64,000 nucleotides of DNA from an uncultured Burkholderiales bacterium. Its GTDB lineage: Bacteria > Pseudomonadota > Gammaproteobacteria > Burkholderiales > Burkholderiaceae_C. The notes under the pieces were generated by a model, which saw only the letters and a list, made by a program, of their open reading frames with translations, was not told the DNA's origin and made no database searches. This document shows, piece after piece, positions 56,357 through 64,000 of the stretch. A program made the translations under genes and the position numbers. Location: assembly GCA_903822825.1 (NCBI GenBank), contig CAIJQQ010000016.1, forward strand, positions 117,991 through 181,990. Direction: 5' to 3'. Positions within the stretch are counted from its first letter, which is position 1, and every line of letters starts with the position of its first letter.

Positions 56357-57994
56357 ATGAAACACAAAAAAGACACAGATACAAAACCAGAACTCTTTGG
56401 CAACTTGCTTGAAGAGCGCCTGCTGCACTACCGCCGCGTTGAAACAGGTGAACGCATCGCATGCACTTTGCCCGAGTTGTTCATTGCCATGGCGAAAGAC
56501 GAGGTGCGTGACTTTCCCGCCCTCCGCCCGCATCAGCGTCACCCATGGCATGCGTTTTTGGTTCAGTTGGCAGCTATTGCATTGCACCGATCAAATCAAA
56601 CGGAGCCGTTTGACACTGCGCAAGACTGGAAAACGTCTTTGCTGGCGCTGACACCCAATGACCCGGATGGTGCGGCTTGGTGCTTGGTGAGTCCGGTTGA
56701 CCGACCGGCATTCATGCAAGCACCTGAGCCGAGTGGAAGCATTGGCAGCTGGAAGAACTGCCTATTGGCTGCGGATGAATTGGACATGCTGGTGACTTCG
56801 AAGAATCATGATTTGAAGGCGGCACGTATGCTGAAAAGTACGCCGCAAGAGTGGGCTTACGCACTTGTAAGTTTGCAAACACAAGAAGGTGTGCTCGGTG
56901 CCGGGAACTACGGCATTTCAAGGATGAACAGGGGCTATGGAAGTCGATGTGGCATTGGTGTTCATCCAAACGGCGAATGGGGCGCTCGATGGCAGCGTGA
57001 TTGCGCAGTGCTTAAGGGGAGCCGAAGCGCGCTGATGGATACACATGGCTTTTCAAGTGACCAAGGTCACGCCCTCATTTGGACTATTCCGTGGAGTGGA
57101 GACGATAGCTTTTCATTTACAAGCTTGGACCCCTGGTACATCGAAATCTGCCGACGTGTCCGATTGGTCAATACAAGTGATGGTCTCAGTGCATTTGCGA
57201 CAGGCAGTAAAGCGCCACGGATTGCTGCGAAAGAACTCAATGGCATCACGGGTGATCCTTGGATGCCAGTAGACGGTGTTGCCGCTAAGGCTTTGACGAT
57301 TGGTAGCCGTGGTTTTGATTACAAGTTGTCAACTGAACTTCTGCTGGGGAAAAAATTCACAAAACCTATCACGCAGCTTTGGCTGCCAAGCGATGACACG
57401 GAAGGTGTTTACTTGATCGCCCAGGGTGTAGCTCGCGGCCAGGGGAAAACGGAGGGTTTCCACGAAAGACGTATTCCCGTATCCAGAACCATTCGCAAAG
57501 CACTTTTGACCCAAAGTACCGACGAGTTGGCCAGGCTTGCAGACGAGCGCATCGTTGCAATTGCTGAGGTTAGAAAAATGCTGTGGGTTGCTTTGGCAGT
57601 TTTGTTCGGTAATGGCGCGAAAGACGAAACCGGGAAGGATAAAGAAGCCAGTGATGCAATAAAAAATCGCGCAAGCCTTTTTGCACAGCCACTTGAATCT
57701 TTATGTGATGCACAGTTCTTTCCTGAACTCATCGAAGAAATCGAAGCCACTGATCGAGATGCTGCGCGCAATCAATGGCTTTTGACCTTGGCTGGTCGTG
57801 CTGAATCCGTTTTGCAATCGGCATTCACTGCTGGCCCGCGCAGCGGACAACTCCGCTACCGAGCTCAATCCGCAGCGCTCACGCGTTTGCGCGCAGCCAT
57901 GCGCGGCAGCAAATTTCCCGCACTTGCCCAGGCACTGAAATCCAGAAAATCCCCATTTACTTCTACCCATGAGGAGAGCCATGAGCACGCTTGA
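56357..57994 (+). CDS. cse1: Cascade large subunit Cse1 (Cas8e)
   Basis: Large subunit of type I-E Cascade, which recognises the PAM and recruits Cas3. The 545 aa fit the family (start MKHKKDTDTKPELFGNLLEE; NYGISRMNRGYGSR; a four-helix C-terminal bundle). The end overlaps the cse2 start by 14 nt. Confidence 0.92.
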   Translation: MKHKKDTDTKPELFGNLLEERLLHYRRVETGERIACTLPELFIAMAKDEVRDFPALRPHQRHPWHAFLVQLAAIALHRSNQTEPFDTAQDWKTSLLALTPNDPDGAAWCLVSPVDRPAFMQAPEPSGSIGSWKNCLLAADELDMLVTSKNHDLKAARMLKSTPQEWAYALVSLQTQEGVLGAGNYGISRMNRGYGSRCGIGVHPNGEWGARWQRDCAVLKGSRSALMDTHGFSSDQGHALIWTIPWSGDDSFSFTSLDPWYIEICRRVRLVNTSDGLSAFATGSKAPRIAAKELNGITGDPWMPVDGVAAKALTIGSRGFDYKLSTELLLGKKFTKPITQLWLPSDDTEGVYLIAQGVARGQGKTEGFHERRIPVSRTIRKALLTQSTDELARLADERIVAIAEVRKMLWVALAVLFGNGAKDETGKDKEASDAIKNRASLFAQPLESLCDAQFFPELIEEIEATDRDAARNQWLLTLAGRAESVLQSAFTAGPRSGQLRYRAQSAALTRLRAAMRGSKFPALAQALKSRKSPFTSTHEESHEHA

Positions 57995-58535
57995 TTTATT
58001 TGAACCCGAGATGCCAGTGGTTGCACCCGAACCAGCAGCGCCCACTGGCCATCCTGTGGGGCGACTGGCAGGCTTTATTGATCGTGCCGATCCCGGCACC
58101 CGTGCCGCTTTGGCGCGACTGGACCCGGATGTGATGCGGCCGCATCAAATCGCAGCCCTGGCGCGTGCGCTGATTGAGGCGGGTTTGTCGCCTGACACAT
58201 GGCAGCCCGCCACATGGAAACGATGGGCATTGATTGCCCACGGCATGGCCCTGGCGGGTCATGGCAAGGGTTCGCTAGGCAAGCAGCTGGCAGATGCGGG
58301 CGTATCGGAGCCGCGTGTCACCAAATTGCTCGTTTCGCGTGGGGATGCTTTTTTGCAAATTGTTCCGCGTTTGCTGCGTCTGTTGGCCAGCAAACAGGTT
58401 CAGCCCAATTGGTACAACCTGAGCGAACTGATTCGTAAAAACGATTCGCAAGAAGCCGCCGAGCAAGAGGAGGCGGAGGCATTACGCCTTCGCATTGCTG
58501 GCGACTATTTCAGCGCTATCGCCCGCGCTCACTGA
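57981..58535 (+). CDS. cse2: Cascade small subunit Cse2 (Cas11e)
   Basis: Small helical subunit that stabilises the Cascade belly. The 184 aa start MSTLDLFEPEMPVV and carry the pattern LAGFIDRADPGTRAALARLD and GKGSLGKQLADAGVSEPRV. The ATG at 57981 follows a GAGGAG ribosome-binding site inside the cse1 end. Confidence 0.9.
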   Translation: MSTLDLFEPEMPVVAPEPAAPTGHPVGRLAGFIDRADPGTRAALARLDPDVMRPHQIAALARALIEAGLSPDTWQPATWKRWALIAHGMALAGHGKGSLGKQLADAGVSEPRVTKLLVSRGDAFLQIVPRLLRLLASKQVQPNWYNLSELIRKNDSQEAAEQEEAEALRLRIAGDYFSAIARAH

Positions 58536-58563
58536 ATTTTTCATCAACACAAGGGACTTCAAA

Positions 58564-59763
58564 ATGAACACACTGCCCCGCTTCATTCAGATTCATACGC
58601 TGCACAACTACCCTGCTGCGTTGCTCAATCGAGACGATGCCGGTTTGGCCAAACGTTTGCCGTATGGCAATGCCATTCGCACCCGCATTTCATCGCAATG
58701 TCTTAAGCGTCACTGGCGCGTTGCTGATGATATTTTTTCGCTGGCCAGTCTGGGTGTGCCTATGGCAACCCGCTCACGCGAGTTACCCCGGCAAATGCGC
58801 GACATGATGATCGCTCAGGGCATGAGCGAAGCCTTGGCTCAAGCTGCTGTTGAAGGCATGCGCAATGGCGGCCTGTTGGACAAGGCAGGTAAGAGCCCAC
58901 AGGGCGAAGATGCTTTGAGCACGGGCCAGGCTGTGTTGCTGGGCAGCGCTGAGCGCGATTATTTGATTGGCAAATGCCTCGCCCTTGCTAAGGAACACAC
59001 CGAAGTCAAAACCCTTAAAGACGCGGTGGCCGCATGGCTGAAAGAGAAGGGTGAAAAGAAGAACATTGAAGCCATGAAGCTGGGCAGTGGTTTGGAGTCT
59101 GCACTCTTTGGTCGCATGGTCACATCCGATGTGTTAACCAGCCGCGATGCCGCCGTTTACGTGGCCCATGCCTTCACGGTGCATGAGGCCCAGGTTGAAA
59201 ACGACTACTTCACCGTGGTGGACGACCTCTTGCGTGATGCGGGCGAGCAAGGCTCTGCAGGCATCTTTGATACCGAGCTGGCCTCGGGTTTGTATTACGG
59301 CTACGTTGTGGTGGATGTGCCGCAACTGGTGGCCAACTTGGAAGGCGTGGGCATCAAGGATTGCTTCAATGTAGGGGCAGACCAGCGCGAACTCGCTGCC
59401 AAGGTAGTGCATCACTTGCTTCACTTGATTGCCACGGTCAGCCCGGGTGCCAAACGTGGCAGCACGGCACCGTTTGAATGGGCCAAGCTGATGTTGGTGG
59501 AAGCGGGCGACTGGCAGCCGCGCAGTTTGGCGGGGGCTTTCCAAAATGCACTCGACACCAAGGGCGACAAGATCCGTGAACGTGCGGTTGGGCAGCTTGC
59601 CAATGAGTTGCAGCGCTTGGATGCGGCCTATGGCGCACCAAGCGAGCGCCGTTTCCTGAGCGTTGACGATTGCCAAGTGCCGGGCGCAGAGCGCTTGCCT
59701 TTGGCCAGCTTGACCCAGTGGGTGCAAGACCGCATCGTCAGTGGCGCGGCCCAAGGTGCCTGA
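58564..59763 (+). CDS. cas7: Cascade backbone subunit Cas7e (Cse4)
   Basis: RAMP protein that forms the crRNA-binding backbone. The 399 aa start MNTLPRFIQIHTLHNYPAAL and contain NRDDAGLAKRLPYGNAIRTR and SSQCLKRHWR, hallmark Cas7e segments. Longer than the E. coli protein (363 aa). Confidence 0.94.
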   Translation: MNTLPRFIQIHTLHNYPAALLNRDDAGLAKRLPYGNAIRTRISSQCLKRHWRVADDIFSLASLGVPMATRSRELPRQMRDMMIAQGMSEALAQAAVEGMRNGGLLDKAGKSPQGEDALSTGQAVLLGSAERDYLIGKCLALAKEHTEVKTLKDAVAAWLKEKGEKKNIEAMKLGSGLESALFGRMVTSDVLTSRDAAVYVAHAFTVHEAQVENDYFTVVDDLLRDAGEQGSAGIFDTELASGLYYGYVVVDVPQLVANLEGVGIKDCFNVGADQRELAAKVVHHLLHLIATVSPGAKRGSTAPFEWAKLMLVEAGDWQPRSLAGAFQNALDTKGDKIRERAVGQLANELQRLDAAYGAPSERRFLSVDDCQVPGAERLPLASLTQWVQDRIVSGAAQGA

Positions 59764-59764
59764 G

Positions 59765-60502
59765 ATGGCAAGGCATTTGCTGCTTCGCCTGAGGGCGCCT
59801 TTGATCGCGTTTGGCGGCGAGTCGATTGACAACTACGGCGTGATCCGCGACTTTCCCGCGCTGTCCATGGTCGCGGGTTTGTTTGCCAATGCTTTGGGTT
59901 GGGACCGGGGGGATGATGTCCAACACAACCGCTTGCAAGAGCGGCTGTTGATGGGGGCTCGGCTGGATGCTGACGGTCAACGCTTGGTTGATTTTCAGAC
60001 AGCGCAACTTCAGGCCAATGACAAAGGGTGGACTACCCGAGGCGTTGTTGAAGAACGTGCAGGTGGGATTGACTCATACGCTGCTCCCCATTTGCGCTAC
60101 CGCCATTACCACGCCGACATGAACGTCCTGGTCGCGCTTCGCTTGCAGGCCGCAGACGAAGCACCGACCTTGGACGATCTGGCCGCTGCGCTGGACAAGC
60201 CCGCTCGCCCCCTGTTTGTCGGTCGCAAAAACTGCTTGCCCACAGACCGTTTGATGGCTGGCTGGGTAGAGGCCGACAACATTCTTGATGCATTGCAACG
60301 TGCTGAACCTGCCTTACATCAGGATGTTCGCGCCCAATGGCCCGACGGTGAAGGCCGTTTGTCTGGCCAATATGAAGACCGAACCCTGGACGTGTGCGAT
60401 GAGCGCAATTGGACCAGCGGTGTGCATGGTGGTTGGCGACCTGTGCGCGAGGGCGTGTTGCGCATGCCTGCCCCACAACCAGAACAGCAGGGGGCCGCAT
60501 GA
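59765..60502 (+). CDS. cas5: Cascade subunit Cas5e
   Basis: RAMP subunit capping the 5' handle of crRNA. The 245 aa start MARHLLLRLRAPLIAFGGES and have the YGVIRDFPALSMVAGLFANA core and the G-rich segment RPLFVGRKNCLPT. It starts 2 bp after cas7 and overlaps cas6e by 4 nt. Confidence 0.93.
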   Translation: MARHLLLRLRAPLIAFGGESIDNYGVIRDFPALSMVAGLFANALGWDRGDDVQHNRLQERLLMGARLDADGQRLVDFQTAQLQANDKGWTTRGVVEERAGGIDSYAAPHLRYRHYHADMNVLVALRLQAADEAPTLDDLAAALDKPARPLFVGRKNCLPTDRLMAGWVEADNILDALQRAEPALHQDVRAQWPDGEGRLSGQYEDRTLDVCDERNWTSGVHGGWRPVREGVLRMPAPQPEQQGAA

Positions 60503-61233
60503 GCCAAGACTTTCATTTGATCCATTTGTGCCCCAACTTGAATCGCTTGCTGCCATGGGCACAACGGCAGGGTTTGATTCCAGCCCGTGGGCAGGGCGAT
60601 TTGGGTTACGCGTTCCACGCGGCACTCAGGGCTGCATTTGCCGATCTGGCACCTCAGCCTTTCAGTTATCGCGCAGGCCAAGGTTTGTTGGCTTACAGCA
60701 CACAAGCCGAAGCCATGCGCGAAGCGGTTGCGCTGACCACGCCCGAAGTGGCCGATATGCTGGGTTTGGACGCCACATCACAGGCCCCTGGCTTGTTGAT
60801 ACGTCCCTTCCCGAAGAGTTGGAAAGCGGGTCAGTTGTTGGCCTTTGAAGTGCGAGCACGCCCTGTTGTGCGCAAGGACGACAAGGAGCTGGACGCCTTT
60901 TTGTCGGCAGTGCAGCGCATGCCCGATGCGGTGTTGTCGCGTGAAGCGGTGTATGCCGATTGGCTGAAACGCCAATTTGAAGGTGCAGCCGAGTTCCATG
61001 AGGTAGGTATGACCGAATTCAAACTCAGCACGGTACTTCGACGTGGTGCGTTGCAAGCCGAAGGCGCACGGCCCAAGCGCCCAGTGCAAGGGCCAGATGC
61101 GGTGTTCACGGGTGTCTTGCAGGTGCGCGACAGCAATGCATTTGCCGCTTTGGTGGCGCGTGGCATTGGCAGGCATCGGGCTTTTGGCTTTGGCATGCTC
61201 TTGCTCAAACCTGCGGTTGCCGACTGGGGCTAA
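60499..61233 (+). CDS. cas6e: crRNA-processing endoribonuclease Cas6e
   Basis: Cuts the repeat hairpin to make crRNAs. The 244 aa start MSQDFHLIHLCPNLNRLLPW and contain the C-terminal glycine-rich loop GIGRHRAFGFGMLLLKP typical of Cas6e. The substrate is the palindromic repeat at 62468 onwards. Confidence 0.92.
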   Translation: MSQDFHLIHLCPNLNRLLPWAQRQGLIPARGQGDLGYAFHAALRAAFADLAPQPFSYRAGQGLLAYSTQAEAMREAVALTTPEVADMLGLDATSQAPGLLIRPFPKSWKAGQLLAFEVRARPVVRKDDKELDAFLSAVQRMPDAVLSREAVYADWLKRQFEGAAEFHEVGMTEFKLSTVLRRGALQAEGARPKRPVQGPDAVFTGVLQVRDSNAFAALVARGIGRHRAFGFGMLLLKPAVADWG

Positions 61234-61235
61234 AC

Positions 61236-62129
61236 GTGCTCAAAGGTCGTTTGGGGCTGGAAACGGCACGCGTGCCGCATGCCGATCGACATGGTCTGAT
61301 TTGGCTGGCGCGCGGCGAGTTGTGTGTGATCAATGGGTGCTTGAATTTCGTAAGAGGCAAGGACACCCTCACACCGAAGTTCGATCAGATTCCGCATCAG
61401 GCCGTGTCGATGATTTTGTTGGGGCCAGGCAGCAGCGTCACGCACGATGCCCTGCGCTTGCTTGCCCGACATGGCACCTTGATGGCGGCTGTGGGCGTGG
61501 ACGGTGTACGCAGTTACACCGCGCCGCCCATGATGCCGGACAGGTCAGACATTGCACGCCGCCAGGCCGAGTTGTGGGGCAGTCCCAGGCGGCGCATCAG
61601 TGTGGCGCGCCACATGTATGCGCTGCGTTTGGGTGAGGTTTTGCCGCACCGTGACCTGGACACCTTGAGGGGCATTGAAGGTAGTCGGGTCAAAGCCACT
61701 TACCGCCTGATGGCCGAAAAATTTGGCATTGAATGGCATGGCCGACACTTTGATCGAGCCAATCCCGAAGCTGACGATTTGCCCAACCAAGCGATCAACC
61801 ATGCAGCAACAGCGGTACAAGCCGCAGCCGCCATTGCGGTGCAAGCGTTGGCGGCAATTCCACAACTCGGTTTCATTCATGAAGATTCTGGGCAAGCCTT
61901 TGTGCTGGACATTGCGGACTTGTACCGTGACCACATCACCCTGGCCATTGCGTTCACTGCGGTCAAGCAGTGTGAAAAATCGGCTGAGCCAATGGATCGA
62001 TTGGTGAGAAGAGAGGCTGCCAGAGTTTTCCGAAAAGAGTCGGTCATCCCTTCAATGATTGACCGCATTAAACAAGTCATACGGATGGACGAGGTGGCGC
62101 ATGGCGCTGGTAACGATAGTGACCCGTGA
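61236..62129 (+). CDS. cas1: CRISPR integrase Cas1 (type I-E)
   Basis: Catalytic subunit of the spacer integrase. The 297 aa have the metal-binding region with KATYRLMAEKFGIEW (Glu context), NQAINHAATAVQAAAAIAVQ, and GFIHEDSGQAFVLDIADLYR. It uses a GTG start 2 bp after cas6e and overlaps cas2 by 29 nt. Confidence 0.94.
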   Translation: MLKGRLGLETARVPHADRHGLIWLARGELCVINGCLNFVRGKDTLTPKFDQIPHQAVSMILLGPGSSVTHDALRLLARHGTLMAAVGVDGVRSYTAPPMMPDRSDIARRQAELWGSPRRRISVARHMYALRLGEVLPHRDLDTLRGIEGSRVKATYRLMAEKFGIEWHGRHFDRANPEADDLPNQAINHAATAVQAAAAIAVQALAAIPQLGFIHEDSGQAFVLDIADLYRDHITLAIAFTAVKQCEKSAEPMDRLVRREAARVFRKESVIPSMIDRIKQVIRMDEVAHGAGNDSDP

Positions 62130-62397
62130 TGTGGCCGACCGTTTTCGCGGCTTTTTGTCGTCTGTGATGTTGGAGGTAGCACCCTGCACCTATGTCAGCC
62201 CACGCATGAGCAAAGGCGTCAGGGAGCGCGTGTGGAAAGTCATGACGGAGTGGCATATGGCAGAGCCACGCGGCAGCATCGTCATGATTTGGCGTGAGCG
62301 GGAGGCAACAGGCGGGGTTGGATTGGTGCATTTGGGAACGCCTGCCAAGACGTTGATGGAAATGGATGGCATGTGGATCGCCCGTGCTGCTGGTTAA
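62101..62397 (+). CDS. cas2: CRISPR adaptation protein Cas2 (type I-E)
   Basis: Structural partner of Cas1 in spacer capture. The 98 aa start MALVTIVTRDVADRFRGFLS and contain VAPCTYVSPRMSKGVRERVW, as in the Cas2e family. Last gene of the operon, followed by the CRISPR leader. Confidence 0.94.
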   Translation: MALVTIVTRDVADRFRGFLSSVMLEVAPCTYVSPRMSKGVRERVWKVMTEWHMAEPRGSIVMIWREREATGGVGLVHLGTPAKTLMEMDGMWIARAAG

Positions 62398-62467
62398 ACC
62401 CAATCGCTCTTTAAAAATGTATATGAACAGTGAAATTCTTTTCCAGATCAACGACTTATGATCTAGA
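62398..62467 (+). promoter_or_regulatory. CRISPR leader with IHF-like site
   Basis: The 70-bp AT-rich leader contains a possible -10 (TATAT near 62420) and ATCAA-CGAC-TTA at 62447-62458, matching the IHF consensus WATCAANNNNTTR in all but its first base, ending 9 bp from repeat 1. In type I-E systems IHF bends the leader to direct Cas1-Cas2 to the first repeat. New spacers should therefore be inserted at 62468. Confidence 0.7.
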
Positions 62468-64000
62468 GGTTCCCCCGCGCATGCGGGGATAGGCCCTGAT
62501 CGCCCTGCGGATGGGAGGTGGAAAAAGCGGTTCCCCCGCGCATGCGGGGATAGGCCCCGGCTTAACATGCTGCTGGCCAAGGCCACGAAGGTTCCCCCGC
62601 GCATGCGGGGATAGGCCCCTGCAACACCTTGACACCATGCGCCTTGGCAAGGTTCCCCCGCGCATGCGGGGATAGGCCCACCGGAGCAAGCTGCACAATT
62701 TGAGCAAAAAGGGTTCCCCCGCGCATGCGGGGATAGGCCCAACAGCAACGACCGCATCAAAGAGCTTGAAAAGGTTCCCCCGCGCATGCGGGGATAGGCC
62801 CGTAGCAGGCGACTTGCCCGGAGACGGTGAACAGGTTCCCCCGCGCATGCGGGGATAGGCCCGCTTTGCCGAGCTTGTCCGTGCTGACGAGGCTGGTTCC
62901 CCCGCGCATGCGGGGATAGGCCCTTCCACAAGGGTGAAACCCACGCCGACTACTAGGTTCCCCCGCGCATGCGGGGATAGGCCCTACGCTTGGTCGCCAG
63001 ACTTATTGGTCGTTCCGGTTCCCCCGCGCATGCGGGGATAGGCCCTGAAAGAGCCCGCACCATGAAAAACGCATACAGGTTCCCCCGCGCATGCGGGGAT
63101 AGGCCCTACAGACGATATGAGGCCGCAGCATGAACGCCGGTTCCCCCGCGCATGCGGGGATAGGCCCTGGAAAATGGATCAGAACGTTGTTAGCCAAACG
63201 GTTCCCCCGCGCATGCGGGGATAGGCCCATGGGCAAAGCCATCGAGATTGAGATGGCGCTGGTTCCCCCGCGCATGCGGGGATAGGCCCTTGTGTGCATA
63301 CCGAACGGCAAAGTAATCGTTGGTTCCCCCGCGCATGCGGGGATAGGCCCAAGTCATTCAAATGGGAGAGCGGGTCGGATGTGGTTCCCCCGCGCATGCG
63401 GGGATAGGCCCCACGCCGAGGGCTTGACGGGCATCTTGGCCCCGGTTCCCCCGCGCATGCGGGGATAGGCCCATGACCGACTGCAAACACCGTTGGGAGG
63501 AAGTGGTTCCCCCGCGCATGCGGGGATAGGCCCAATGCTTGGTCGGGCATTTCGTCTTTGTAAGAGGTTCCCCCGCGCATGCGGGGATAGGCCCTGGCAA
63601 TGCTTGGGTGTACGGCAATGCTCAGGGGTTCCCCCGCGCATGCGGGGATAGGCCCTTGGATAGCTTTGAGTGTGCCGCCGCCATCCGGGTTCCCCCGCGC
63701 ATGCGGGGATAGGCCCCAGGGCGGCCCCGCTGGCAGCCCCGGCGCTGGGGTTCCCCCGCGCATGCGGGGATAGGCCCGTCACCACCACGGGTCTGATCAA
63801 TGCAGCAAGGGTTCCCCCGCGCATGCGGGGATAGGCCCGCTTCCAGGTGGGTAGTAAATTTCATACGACGGGTTCCCCCGCGCATGCGGGGATAGGCCCT
63901 AAGATTGTTAGTTTTGTAGCTAATACTAGCGGGTTCCCCCGCGCATGCGGGGATAGGCCCCCAGTAGGCGGTGGCCGCGCCTGTTTGCTTGGGGTTCCCC
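62468..64000 (+). CRISPR. Type I-E CRISPR array, 25 full repeats plus part of the 26th
   Basis: Repeats are 29 bp, from GGTTCCCCCG to GATAGGCCC, with a CCCCGC-GCAT-GCGGGG hairpin, and differ little or not at all. Repeats begin every 61 bp from 62468 to 63932, and a partial repeat starts at 63993, so all 25 spacers are exactly 32 bp. The array continues past the window. The repeat resembles the E. coli I-E repeat. The leader end is at cas2. One spacer (63900-63931) is notably AT-rich, unlike most others. Confidence 0.98.

Noticed and set aside
62077..63885. Several long leftward open frames over the CRISPR array with repeated PIPACAGEP, LSPHARGN and AYPRMRGGT segments
   Set aside because: They are the CRISPR repeat read in three frames; the 61-bp unit shifts the frame each time. 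Known annotation artefacts.
62468..64000. Self-targeting spacers
   Set aside because: No spacer matched any other part of the window by eye; a full genome search was not possible.

Overview
The window is a high-GC betaproteobacterial chromosome segment. rnpA-rpmH and dnaA-dnaN-gyrB at the left edge place it beside the replication origin. A phasin, split purE/purK, an AzlCD pair and linked pgk, pyk and class II fba fit Burkholderiales, most likely Comamonadaceae; the genus is an inference. No tRNA or rRNA gene was seen.

Layout. (1) 1-5951: origin core, with rnpA (cut by the window edge) and rpmH leftward, a putative DnaA-box region, then dnaA, dnaN and gyrB rightward. (2) 6096-20197: accessory island packed with defence and toxin genes. 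It holds a DUF3800 gene, a hipBA module flanked by direct repeats of a DUF3427 gene end, the remnant of an S24/DUF3427 protein, and an AT-rich leftward DNA-phosphorothioation (Dnd-type) operon. That operon reads dndC, a small ORF, dndD, a DndE-FtsK fusion, a membrane protein and a DGQHR/DndB-like gene. Upstream of it lie an HNH endonuclease and a metallophosphoesterase, and a Fic protein is divergent. (3) 20216-53072: mostly housekeeping. It includes a DnaQ-like exonuclease, phasin, enoyl-CoA hydratase, yajC-secD-secF, dprA, def-fmt, azlCD, pgk, a desaturase, pyk, fba, purC, a cnoX-like gene, purE-purK, a Sua5/TsaC gene, a lipase, dacB, tsaB-rimI-UDG, pyrF and several transporters. (4) 53077-64000: a BrnTA toxin-antitoxin locus whose toxin carries an in-frame amber codon, then a complete type I-E CRISPR-Cas operon (cas3, cse1, cse2, cas7, cas5, cas6e, cas1, cas2). 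A leader with an IHF-like site follows, then an array of 25 full repeats that runs off the window.

The most unusual system is the Dnd variant. DndE is fused to an FtsK/HerA-type translocase, dndA and dptFGH are absent nearby, a small multi-pass membrane protein is embedded in the operon, and an HNH nuclease sits directly upstream as the obvious candidate for the restriction partner. Several accessory modules show decay: hipB lost its C-terminus by a likely 1-nt deletion, the DUF3427 protein is truncated and frameshifted, and brnT has an amber stop.
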